DNA from: an uncultured Sphingobacteriales bacterium
GTDB lineage: Bacteria; Bacteroidota; Bacteroidia; Chitinophagales; Chitinophagaceae
Direction of reading: 5' to 3'
Assembly (NCBI GenBank): GCA_937871285.1
Contig: CALMQS010000089.1
Location: 1-64,000 of the forward strand
Length of the DNA: 64,000 nt
This document shows, one piece after another, positions 47,471 to 56,600 of the stretch (position 1 is its first letter; the number at the start of each line of letters is the position of its first letter). The notes beneath the pieces were generated by a model that worked only from the letters and a program-made list of their open reading frames with translations, did not search any database and was not told where the DNA came from. The position numbers were made by a program, and so were the translations under genes.

Positions 47471-48377
47471 GATAGTTACCAATTTCAACATCATACAATA
47501 CGGCAATAGCATCATCCACCAATACTGCTAACGAGCAGTATAAGGAAACAAGATAGGATGCAATGGCTTTTTCATTGATGCCCATAAAACGAACGGAAAG
47601 CCCAGGGGTTTGCTCGCCCTGTAAACCAGGTTGGAATAAACCTACCACCCCCTGCCGGGTTTCGCCTGTGCGCAATAATATGATTTTTGATTTACCTTTT
47701 ACAATGGGTAGTTTATCGGATGGGATTAATGGAATGCCTCTCCATGTTAAGAACTGTGAACCAAATAAAGAAATAGTGGGAGGAGGAACACCGCGACGGG
47801 TACATTCCCTGCCGAATGCTGCAATGGCCAGTGGATGTAATAAAAAGAACCCGGGTTCCTTCCACACTTTGGCAATGAGTTCATCCAGATCGTCGGGAGT
47901 TGGAGCGCCGGTACGCGTTTTAATACGCTGGCTGCCGGCTACACTATGTAATAATCCGTATCCGGTGTTATTAATCAGTTCGCTTTCCTGCCTTTCTTTT
48001 ATCGTTTCAATGGCAAGCCTTAACTGCTCAGAAATCTGGTTATAAGGTTTGCTGTACAAGTCGGAAACCCGGGTGTGTACATCTACAATGGTTTGTACTG
48101 CGGCCAGGTTATATTCTCTTGGGTTTTCAATATAATCCACAAAGGTTTGTGGCAATGTTTTTTCATCTCTTGAAGAGCAGTCTACTTCAATTCGCGTGGC
48201 ATCTTTTACTTTGTTAAGCCGGTACACTCCCGATTCTACAGGTACCCAGTTTAATAACCGGGTAAGCCAGCGTGGAGTAATAGTAACCATTTGAGGAACT
48301 GTGCGTGTAGCAATAGCGAGTTGCCGTGCCGCTATGTCGCCGAGGGCGGTTTGTTGTTGATTTTTAGTGTCAGCCAT
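47451..48377 (-). CDS. Family 2A encapsulin shell protein (SrpI-like)
   Basis: A 308-residue HK97-fold shell protein. It matches cyanobacterial SrpI closely along its length: ALGDIAARQLAIATRTVPQM, TPRWLTRLLNWVPVESGVYR, VDYIENPREYNLAAVQTIVD, HTRVSDLYSKPYNQISEQLR, GAPTPDDLDELIAKVWKEPG, FGRECTRRGVPPPTISLFGS and GLFQPGLQGEQTPGLSVRFM. Shells of this type self-assemble into icosahedral compartments of about 25 nm that enclose cysteine desulfurase and are linked to storage of elemental sulfur. It lacks the cyclic-nucleotide-binding insert of family 2B. It is the first intact gene of the operon, behind a promoter with a 23-bp palindrome, and overlaps the cargo gene by 20 bp. Resemblance to phage capsids is by fold only. 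Confidence 0.95.
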   Translation of the reverse strand: MADTKNQQQTALGDIAARQLAIATRTVPQMVTITPRWLTRLLNWVPVESGVYRLNKVKDATRIEVDCSSRDEKTLPQTFVDYIENPREYNLAAVQTIVDVHTRVSDLYSKPYNQISEQLRLAIETIKERQESELINNTGYGLLHSVAGSQRIKTRTGAPTPDDLDELIAKVWKEPGFFLLHPLAIAAFGRECTRRGVPPPTISLFGSQFLTWRGIPLIPSDKLPIVKGKSKIILLRTGETRQGVVGLFQPGLQGEQTPGLSVRFMGINEKAIASYLVSLYCSLAVLVDDAIAVLYDVEIGNYHEYKYK

Positions 48378-48422
48378 TGTATCAATTTTAATCTAAAGTT
48401 TAACCTTTTTTTTTAATTCTTA

Positions 48423-48430
48423 CAAATATA
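48423..48430 (-). promoter_or_regulatory. Bacteroidota -7 promoter box of the encapsulin operon
   Basis: On the minus strand TATATTTG matches TAnnTTTG exactly, 46 nt upstream of the shell ATG. The 23-bp palindrome starts 18 nt further upstream and occupies the -33 position. Confidence 0.6.
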
Positions 48431-48447
48431 TAAGAAAAGAAAGTTAA

Positions 48448-48470
48448 TAGTCTATAAATTTTATAGACTA
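48448..48470. promoter_or_regulatory. Perfect 23-bp palindrome upstream of encapsulin operon, candidate operator
   Basis: Half-site TAGTCTATAAA (48448-48458) is repeated in perfect inverted form at 48460-48470 around a single T. It covers the -33 region of the promoter, a location fitting a dimeric regulator. Rrf2/CymR- or Crp-type factors responding to cysteine or sulfur status would make biological sense, but no regulator is encoded next to it. Confidence 0.65.
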
Positions 48471-48675
48471 TATAAATGTTTGTTTTTTAAAACTTAAACT
48501 ATTAGCTATGAGAGCATATAGCATTTGTTGATCCAATGTTTCTTCTTTATCAATACACATGATCAGATTTTGCACTGTATTTAATGTTGCTGGTAGAATT
48601 CTCCACCCACACTGTTTCCACTAATATATCCACGATTGCGCTCCAAAGGTTTACTCACTTTAATTTAACCGGCAG

Positions 48676-48986
48676 AAAGGATTAAATATGATAACCCTCC
48701 ACATTCATATATGGCGGTATATTTCTGATATGGCAGGATGCCGTTTGATGTATGCCTGTATTTTTTGAAACATTCAATGCACCAAGGGTTACACCCTGGT
48801 ATATTTTTACGTTGTTACCAATCACACAGGTTTCGCCTATCACAACACCTGTACCATGATCTATGAAAAAAACTGATCCTATTTCGGCGCCAGGGTTAAT
48901 ATCAATACCGGTTATAACTATGTGCATATTCCGAAATCCATCTTGGTAATACCGGAATTTTAAGTGAGCGCTGCAAACCGAACAGG
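48676..48986 (-). pseudogene. cysE: Serine O-acetyltransferase remnant, two frameshifts and truncated ends
   Basis: Three reading frames together encode the left-handed beta-helix domain of serine acetyltransferase. The first gives [15 protein letters not shown] (ending near 48920). After one extra T it continues as [20 protein letters not shown] and [20 protein letters not shown] to GALNVSK. After a second shift it continues as [14 protein letters not shown] and stops. The N-terminal domain is missing; similarity begins directly after the stop codon of the 1484-codon gene at 48988. The hexapeptide core and the catalytic region DHGTGVV are recognisable but the gene cannot make a full enzyme. 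Serine acetyltransferase, which makes the cysteine precursor O-acetylserine, is a usual member of family 2A encapsulin operons, so this is probably a decayed original operon member. Confidence 0.85.
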
Positions 48987-48987
48987 T

Positions 48988-51900
48988 TTAACCGCAGGTT
49001 GGGCAGCATACAAAAGGCACTTCTGTAAGCGGTGAGGTGCGTAAGATGCGGTAATTGCCCAACTCATCTCCCAATGCCCGGCTGCTTCTGTTTCTGCGAT
49101 CCAGCAGCATGGCTGCTATATCCTTTGTTGACCTTTGCGAAGATAAAGCTGCCAGCCTTTCATCCGGCAATGGTAAAAAATGATCGAATACGTTGGTAAT
49201 ATTGCCAAACACTTCCACCACAAGTACACTCAACGGAGCATCTTCAGGTAGACCTAATTGTTTTAACAGCACAGCGATCTCTTTATTCGTCCACATAGCA
49301 GTGGCCGCTTTGGGCTGGTCTTTGTATATCGCTTTAACAGCGCCTGCCAGCAGGCTTGCTTCCGTAAATTTCGCAGCTTTGGGCGCCGGTGCTGCTTTGC
49401 CCGCATCTTTCAGATTTTCAAAAGCATGCAGGATGTTTGTGGCCATTGCCCTGTCTATCTTTACGGTTTTACCTGCTTTATAATCGCGCATGGCTTTGTT
49501 TAATCTTGCTTCATACACTTTATCTATTTCCAAACGGCTCACTTCATTCATCAGTGTAAGGTTACTCAAAACAACATTTGCCCGCGCGGCCTCATCTGTC
49601 TTGTCCACCATCCATATAGCGGATGTATGCACTATTTCAGAAAGAACAGCATTATTAAACAATCCTGTACCGGCAGGCGCCTGCACTTCCGGTTGCTGAG
49701 GCTTTACCAGTGTCATCAGCTTTTCATCCAAAAGAATATTGCGGTATGTTACACCATCGGCCTGCTTTACCTGCGCATACAATACACAATGCAGTTGCGT
49801 ACGCGGCGGATCATTGGTTACATTCTTTCCTTTCCATACCGCTTTCCCATAGGGCGCGTTTACATATACTTTATCAATATCCCGGTTTACGTTACACAAC
49901 AGCGTTGGTGCAGGATGCTGCATACCGGCAATCACCAATGGCCTTCCAAACCTTCCCTGGGCAGTGCTCCACAGGTTTTCTTTTCCTGCTTCACCATTGC
50001 TCCAATGCCCGTGACCAATACGGAATTCATATGTAAAAAAGCCAAACAGCTCAGGGCTCTCGGGATGTAACCCCGGGGGAAGCGGCAGTAAATAATGGAT
50101 ATCATCGTCATCGCCGGCTTTTTCCATTGCCTGCATGGCGCCCAACCCGGCCATATCGTCTGTTTGACCCGGCGTGATCATCCGTATATATTCCGGATCA
50201 ATGGGCAAAGGCGGATCTTCGGTTGTGGCCTGCACCAGTTCACCGAACTGCTTATTGTTCCCGATCAACTGATCGGGCGCATAATGCAATACACGGCAAA
50301 ATAGAGTATCGGCAGGATCTTGAACAGGTTCTTCCAGCTCTACCCACAAATACTTTTGCCTTGCTTCCGTAGCACTGTATTTTTCATTTTTACGATAAGG
50401 AGAAAATGCCAAACCAACGCTGGCAATTTTGGGCACCTGGGCAGGAATAACCGTAGCCGGTAATGTTAATTGATCCGGCTGCTGGGTTTGATCTTCGCCG
50501 TGACCTGCTTTAAACTTTGCCGTAATGGTATACTGCACTTCTATTTTGTCGGGAAAACGAAGCTGCCCGTTGGGACGAAGTAAAGCAGCTTTGGGTTCAA
50601 TGGCATCAATAAAAATAATAGTGGTGCTGCTCCTGTTGATATTACCGAATGGATCCGGCTGCAGGGATTCGAATGATGCGGAATGCTTCAATTCAATATC
50701 ACCGATATTGCTGAGTGTTTCCATTTCACCTGCATCATCGCGGCTGAATTTTTTTTGCCGCCCAATGATAAATGCCGTATCCTGCAGGGCATCCCAGCTC
50801 CAGTCGCGGTTGAGGCGATATACCAGGCAGCCGATCCAGTGATTACAGAGGTCGGCTTTGGTAGAAAAGGTAATGCTGCTGCCATCCGGCGCCAGGTGAT
50901 GCCGTATTTTATTATTGCATCCAAAAACGATCCTTTCCCCTTTTTCTGCAACCAGGGTAAGTCCGTTTACCTTTACGCCCAGTTGCTGCGCAAGGCGTTG
51001 CATAATATCGGGACGGTTGCTGGTTTCGGCATTAAAGAAAAAGAATTGATTAACTATGCCCTTACGAATAAATTCAGGGTCCGGCTGCAGGTATAGCCCC
51101 TGTAACGCGGGAACATTGGCTTTAGGCAGCAATAACGACGCATCTTCATTGATCAGTTCCTTATAAAACCAGAGCTGTGTTTTTTTGCCATACCGGCTGT
51201 CGCGATCCGGGTTCCCTTCATTAATAAAACCATAATAACCGCTGTCATCGCCTTCGCAAACGGCACGAATGGTCATCCTGATCTTTCTTGCGGTGGGTAA
51301 TGGAATACCTGCCATGGCATTGATCGCCGCTTTATTCAGTTCGGGTGTATTAAAAGGATCATCGCTGCTGCCCAGGTTGAGTGTGGGCGCATCATGAAAT
51401 ATAACGTTAAGTGACAGGGTTTCTTCCATATCTGCCGCTGCATTTACGGCAGGAAAATTTCTTGAAGTGGTATACAGGGTAATATAATTTTCATTACCAC
51501 TTTCGCTAGCCAGGTTGTCGAGCCGCAGCGTTTCCACTTCTACTTTTATTTCCACCTCAGCCACATCCGGGTCGGCTATGGCAGGAACAATATTTTTGGG
51601 ATTCGCTACCGTACCACCCTGCTTCTGATCCTGTGCCGACTGTATCAATAGCTGTACAGGATCTGCACCCAGCGCTTGGTATTTGCCTGTAAAAACAACC
51701 GCGGGATAAGTGAGCAGCGGCCTTTGGATAGAAAGCACGGGATTGCCGTTAAAGGAAGAAGTTTGATCATCGGCTATGATCTCGTTAAAAAAATCGGCTT
51801 TGGCTTCTTTGAGGTCTTTAGATTTTTCAATACGGCATAATGATGGCGCCACATACCGCTTAAAGCTCCATTCTGATGTTGGCGCAGCGGCATTATTGTA

Positions 51901-53442
51901 TACTTCTTCAGCAATCACAGGGCCGCCTCCACTAATATCCATCATGCGAACACGGAACTGGTAACGGTTGCCATAACGCAATAGCGTAGCCGCCGGCACT
52001 TCATCGAACATATTACTGGGGTCAACGGCCTTGGTGGGTGTGGGATCCAAAGGATTTAACCGCGCTTCATCACTCTGATGAATGTTCACTGCGTCACTGT
52101 CTTTCAACACCACACTTTTGCCGATCCAACTGGTAAAATACATCGGTAGCCAGTAGGGTGCTTTTGTATCATTGTCTAACTGGGTGGGAAAAACCTGGAA
52201 GGGCAATTCCAGCGCTTCATTGGGGCCATTGCCGAGGCTGGCAGCTCCCAGGGAATAGGTTTGTTTACATCTTACTAAATTCAAACTGCTCCAGTCTGCA
52301 CCCAAAGCATCTTCTTTTACATCAATGCGGTAACCAAATACGCCCAGCGGTGCGTCAACCCTCGGCCCGGTTTTGGTGGGATATCCTTCCAACTGCCGCA
52401 TATACCATATTAAGATCTGCTCATCGTCCCAGGCCAGGCGTATTCCTTCATCTTTTACGGGATGGCTTCCGTCCTGCCTTTCACTGAGGAGTATGCTGCT
52501 TACCGGCTGAGCAGCATGTACAATTTTAGCGAAGCCGTCGTTGTATTCATTCAGTTCGGCAAAAATTTTGTCCCACGGCGCTGCCGGTGGTTCCGGGTCT
52601 ACCACTTCGCCGGTTTTTACAAATAAAACAGGAAAGAGCAGAGGTGCAAAAACCGGGCGTTTATTTGCAGCGCCGGTTTTTAATTTGGGAATGCGGGCTG
52701 CATAAGGTTTTATAAATGGTCCGTCTGCCTCCACCATCAATTTCTCCTGTATGCTTTTGTAATCTTCATTAACGATGTCGGCATAGATATAACAGCCTTT
52801 TTCGAATAAAGCCGCATTGTCGCCCTCAACAGCAATTTCAGTTTTATATACCATACCGCAGGCCCGGGCAAGCAAAGGTTGCCGCAATATATAAGCGAAT
52901 ACCTGGCCCCAGCTCAAGTCGTCGTTGTTCTTCCAGGTGGAAACGAGCGGCGTATCCTTTTTTATGGCACAATGATAGCTGTCATCTGTTTTGGCATTCG
53001 GTACCCGCGGGGAGGTGAAATTAAAAGCACCCCGGTAACTTTCGGGCAGGTACTTATTTACTGTTGGCGAGTCCGCTAATATATCCGGCGTTTTATCGGA
53101 AGCAGTAATATTTATTTTAGCACCTAATTCAGCCGCGATGGCCTGTAGCAAGGCATTTTTGTTGGTGGCCTCATCCACATTCACAGGCACATCCACAGGT
53201 TTACGTGTTAATGCCAGCGCATTGCCAATGGGCCATTCATCCAACCCCTTTACCACTTTTAATTCAAACTGGGGAACTAAGTCTGCAAAAGGAATTGCGG
53301 TATTATCAGGCGCCGGCAACCCGGTTGGGTAGTTCGCAAACGGATCCTGGTTGCGTGGTATAACAACGATATTGAGATGTAAAGTTGTTCCGTCATAACC
53401 TTGCGGAAAAACCATCGTAGTATATCTTCTTTTCGCTTCCAT
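48988..53442 (-). CDS. Giant protein of unknown family (1484 residues)
   Basis: Starts at ATG 53442 (MEAKRRYTTMVFPQGYDG) and has no signal peptide or membrane segment, so it is probably cytoplasmic or exported by a non-Sec route. I recognise no domain. The sequence has long beta-rich, mixed-charge stretches (RYGNRYQFRVRMMDISGGGP, HYAPDQLIGNNKQFGELVQA), a possible helical region near 1350-1410 (KAMRDYKAGKTVKIDRAMAT) and an unusual C-terminus, VPFVCCPTCG, with three cysteines in the last five residues before the final Gly. Codon use and GC look like the neighbours. It lies 228 bp downstream of a second giant gene in the same direction, and directly upstream of the cysE remnant and encapsulin operon. 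Function unknown. Confidence 0.75.
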   Translation of the reverse strand: MEAKRRYTTMVFPQGYDGTTLHLNIVVIPRNQDPFANYPTGLPAPDNTAIPFADLVPQFELKVVKGLDEWPIGNALALTRKPVDVPVNVDEATNKNALLQAIAAELGAKINITASDKTPDILADSPTVNKYLPESYRGAFNFTSPRVPNAKTDDSYHCAIKKDTPLVSTWKNNDDLSWGQVFAYILRQPLLARACGMVYKTEIAVEGDNAALFEKGCYIYADIVNEDYKSIQEKLMVEADGPFIKPYAARIPKLKTGAANKRPVFAPLLFPVLFVKTGEVVDPEPPAAPWDKIFAELNEYNDGFAKIVHAAQPVSSILLSERQDGSHPVKDEGIRLAWDDEQILIWYMRQLEGYPTKTGPRVDAPLGVFGYRIDVKEDALGADWSSLNLVRCKQTYSLGAASLGNGPNEALELPFQVFPTQLDNDTKAPYWLPMYFTSWIGKSVVLKDSDAVNIHQSDEARLNPLDPTPTKAVDPSNMFDEVPAATLLRYGNRYQFRVRMMDISGGGPVIAEEVYNNAAAPTSEWSFKRYVAPSLCRIEKSKDLKEAKADFFNEIIADDQTSSFNGNPVLSIQRPLLTYPAVVFTGKYQALGADPVQLLIQSAQDQKQGGTVANPKNIVPAIADPDVAEVEIKVEVETLRLDNLASESGNENYITLYTTSRNFPAVNAAADMEETLSLNVIFHDAPTLNLGSSDDPFNTPELNKAAINAMAGIPLPTARKIRMTIRAVCEGDDSGYYGFINEGNPDRDSRYGKKTQLWFYKELINEDASLLLPKANVPALQGLYLQPDPEFIRKGIVNQFFFFNAETSNRPDIMQRLAQQLGVKVNGLTLVAEKGERIVFGCNNKIRHHLAPDGSSITFSTKADLCNHWIGCLVYRLNRDWSWDALQDTAFIIGRQKKFSRDDAGEMETLSNIGDIELKHSASFESLQPDPFGNINRSSTTIIFIDAIEPKAALLRPNGQLRFPDKIEVQYTITAKFKAGHGEDQTQQPDQLTLPATVIPAQVPKIASVGLAFSPYRKNEKYSATEARQKYLWVELEEPVQDPADTLFCRVLHYAPDQLIGNNKQFGELVQATTEDPPLPIDPEYIRMITPGQTDDMAGLGAMQAMEKAGDDDDIHYLLPLPPGLHPESPELFGFFTYEFRIGHGHWSNGEAGKENLWSTAQGRFGRPLVIAGMQHPAPTLLCNVNRDIDKVYVNAPYGKAVWKGKNVTNDPPRTQLHCVLYAQVKQADGVTYRNILLDEKLMTLVKPQQPEVQAPAGTGLFNNAVLSEIVHTSAIWMVDKTDEAARANVVLSNLTLMNEVSRLEIDKVYEARLNKAMRDYKAGKTVKIDRAMATNILHAFENLKDAGKAAPAPKAAKFTEASLLAGAVKAIYKDQPKAATAMWTNKEIAVLLKQLGLPEDAPLSVLVVEVFGNITNVFDHFLPLPDERLAALSSQRSTKDIAAMLLDRRNRSSRALGDELGNYRILRTSPLTEVPFVCCPTCG

Positions 53443-53670
53443 AATGTTGTATTAATCAATTATAGAGAGTTGCAAGTTTCAGGTTACAGGTTACAAGTTG
53501 CAGGTTCCAGGGTTACAGGGTTACAGGGTTACAAGTTGCAGGGTTCAAGGTTACAGGGTTACAGGGTTCAAGGTTTCACTTCTCACCATTGCCCATTCAC
53601 TATTCACATTTCATATGGCCTTCCCGCTAACGGCTGATAGCTGACCACTGATAGCCGCCAGCTCACAGCC
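53443..53670. repeat. Low-complexity tandem repeat between the two giant genes
   Basis: From 53470 to 53577 the sequence cycles through 8-mers of the type GGTTACAG, GGTTCAAG and AAGTTGCA, for example the triplicated GGGTTACA. It is followed by another low-complexity stretch (TTCACTATTCACATTTCAT and a GCTGATAGCTGACCACTGATAG phrase). There is no coding potential. Confidence 0.65.
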
Positions 53671-56600
53671 CTACGCTACCTGCCTGTCCTCACCCCATGT
53701 TTTAGAGAAGCTGATATCAATGACCAGGAAAATGCTGATGTCAATAGCGAACGTTACCTGGGCACTGCAGTCTGTTTTACCACCCTGCCGCACTACAATT
53801 CCTTTTGCTTCGATGGTAATGCAAACACATACCAGCCCGCCCAAAAGATTGGCCTGCCCGCGGAACAGCATCAATGCGGCAAGCACCACTTTATCTTTAT
53901 CGGCATACATTTCTACGCCTACCATAAAAGTTACACTGGCGTTACCTACTACAGGTAAACTAACAACTATGGATACCCCAAATCCGAATTTTAAAGTGAG
54001 ACTCGGACCTACCTTTGTATCTGCCGCAATTTTTACATCTACCGCGCCAATAGCATATATGGAACCAACGCCAACGGAGTAGCACATTATCTGCAAACCA
54101 CCATGAAACTGCAGGAAAGCGCCTGCTGTTGGGAGTAACTGAGACGGGTCGCTTGTTACTTTAAGCGCAGCGTTAAAATATACGCCAACGGAGAGTGAGG
54201 CTTCCAGCTTGAGCGGTGTTTGTGCGCTGTTGTATAACTCATCGGTTGGCGGAAAACGGATAAGGGCGATCTCTTTGGTAGCTTCAAATTTATATTCCCA
54301 TATTTCACCGCTGTTGCTCATGGCTAACTTTAAGCCCTTTTTTAGCGCCTCTCCGTAATCGCCCGAACTTAAGGAAGCAAGCATCTGCAAAATATCAATT
54401 ACAGGCTGCAGCGCATCGCTGAATTCAATTTCAGGCGTGGGTATGCCTTCTGTTGGACTGCTGCCACCTTCATAACTGCTCTCTTTTCCTTTCTGCGCAT
54501 CAAAATTGCCTTTAATGGTCATCAGCCGTTTCATGTCGCCCAGGTCTACCACCATTGCCAGGTTATTCATCCGGCTCTTCCACTGGTCGGCCATATCGCC
54601 TGCAAAGGAATCTACATCGAAATTTAACTTGCTGTCTACATAATTCGCAGGCGCATCGGTTTTTTTACCGGTTTTGTATTCGATGTAAATCCGCAATGCT
54701 TCTGTGTCTACAAGCGGAATTTCAAAAGACGGTACATCAAACTTTAATGCTTTATCCAATACGCCGTTGGCGCCGTTCTTTAACATGCTCATACCCTGCT
54801 TAATGACTGCTTCGCCGGCTTTTTCCGCTTCCACTTTCATGAGCTCCAGCACTTTTTCACCTCCGTCTTCCAAAGCGTTTTCCACAAAAGCCTGGAAGGT
54901 ATTTCCATTGGCGTCTTTGCTGTTGAGCAAAGGGATCGTTTTGCCAAAATCTGTAATGGCGTTACCAATATTGGGAAATATGCCGTTACCCGTCATCAGC
55001 CGGTAGGCATCTGCAAAAATGGGCGGCGTTTTACTGAGCATTTTATCAACGTTCAGTCCATACGCCGGCGTAAGAAACAATGCTTTTTGCGTGGCCGTTG
55101 TTTGCAGGTAGCCGAAGTTGATGGTATCGGCGGAAGGATCACGAAGAATTTCCAAAGGATGAGCAATGCGAACGAGCTTTTGCTGTAATGTGGCGGCATC
55201 CACTACATTTCCTTTTTTCCATGCAGCAGTGCGTATAAGCGGAACCGTTACATCCTGCGGAAGCGGTATCACTTCGCCTGTACCCGCATTGTGCTGCACC
55301 ATAGCCCAACTGCCGTCTTTGGGTAAAAAAACATTTCCTCTTGCCGCTACTACAAAAACGGGTATGGTACCTGCCTTATTAATAGAGGCGCTTAGATCAA
55401 ACCGGTTAACGCGGACCTGCTGGTTACTTTTGTTGATGTCTAACACACAATCCACTTCACCGCCTATACTGCCGTTCTGCAGTTGCAGCAGCGCTTTCAG
55501 TTGCTCTGCCGTTAAAGGTTTCCCCGCGGGCGCCACCTGCACATATCCCAGCACCCTTTTGGATACCACTCTTTTATTTATATGACCCTGCACTACATTT
55601 TCTATTTCCACGTCGGCATCAAAATATACGCCACCGCATTTAACCGGCTCATTACGCTGTGTGGCGCCATTGGTATACATCTGGCCTTTTACCCCATTTA
55701 CATAGTCTGCATTGGGTGCTATAATATTTTCTGATGTATACTCCGTTACAGAAGGTGCGTCTTTGATATTACGCACATTAAACAGTCCCCTGATGATACC
55801 GGGATGGAACTCGTAGGGCGCTTCAATGTTTTCAAAATCGGCCAGGGTTAATTTTGCAAAAGGATCTTTTCCCTTTTTAAGATAGCTGTAGGAAAAATCA
55901 AAAAGCCCGTCGCTTTCTGCTTTCCATCCGCTATCTGTTCTGAATACATAGCCGGAGCCTGTGCGGAAAACGGTAATGGTTCTTACCACCCGGATACCCC
56001 AGGGATAAATAATACTTTTTACCTGGATCACTTCATGCCCTGTTCGCCCGAGCATTACGTCGAACCTGGCCTGGCTGGTTTGCGCCATAGCAGCGCCCGG
56101 ACTTAACCAGTTGCTGAACATGCTGGCGCCGTAACCGGTAATATCCATACGCGATACCGGCACGCCACGCGAATCTTTCAGCAACGAGGAAAGGCTGAGC
56201 GGACCAAATAGAAATTCATTGTTGAAAATCTCCGTTACACGATGACCCAAATTACTGGCATAAGATGCCATTCCAAACCAGTTCAGCAGGTTATTGGCCT
56301 GCACCGTATAGCCGGGAAACATATCACTATCATATTCTGTTGGATTGGCAGGATTGGGCTTGCCAAATCTTCCGGCCTGCAGGCTTATCTGAATGCCGCC
56401 TTCAAGCTTATAGGTATTATCTTCTTCATTCTTCCTGAACTTCGGACGTATATTTTCAATCGCCGGTTTCTGCGGCTCAACAAAATGTTTTGAAATATAG
56501 CTGATAGCTTTCATTCCGAAAGGCAGTGTAAAAGTAGCAAGCGTATAATTACCGGGCTGCGATTTAAAATCTTCAACCAGTCCGTTGGTTACCGGTATGG

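Noticed and set aside
47451..48377. Prophage capsid gene
   Set aside because: HK97-like fold, but sequence matches SrpI-type encapsulins and the neighbour is a cysteine desulfurase; no phage genes nearby.
53470..53577. CRISPR array
   Set aside because: Repeat words are 8-12 nt and contiguous without unique spacers; no cas genes.
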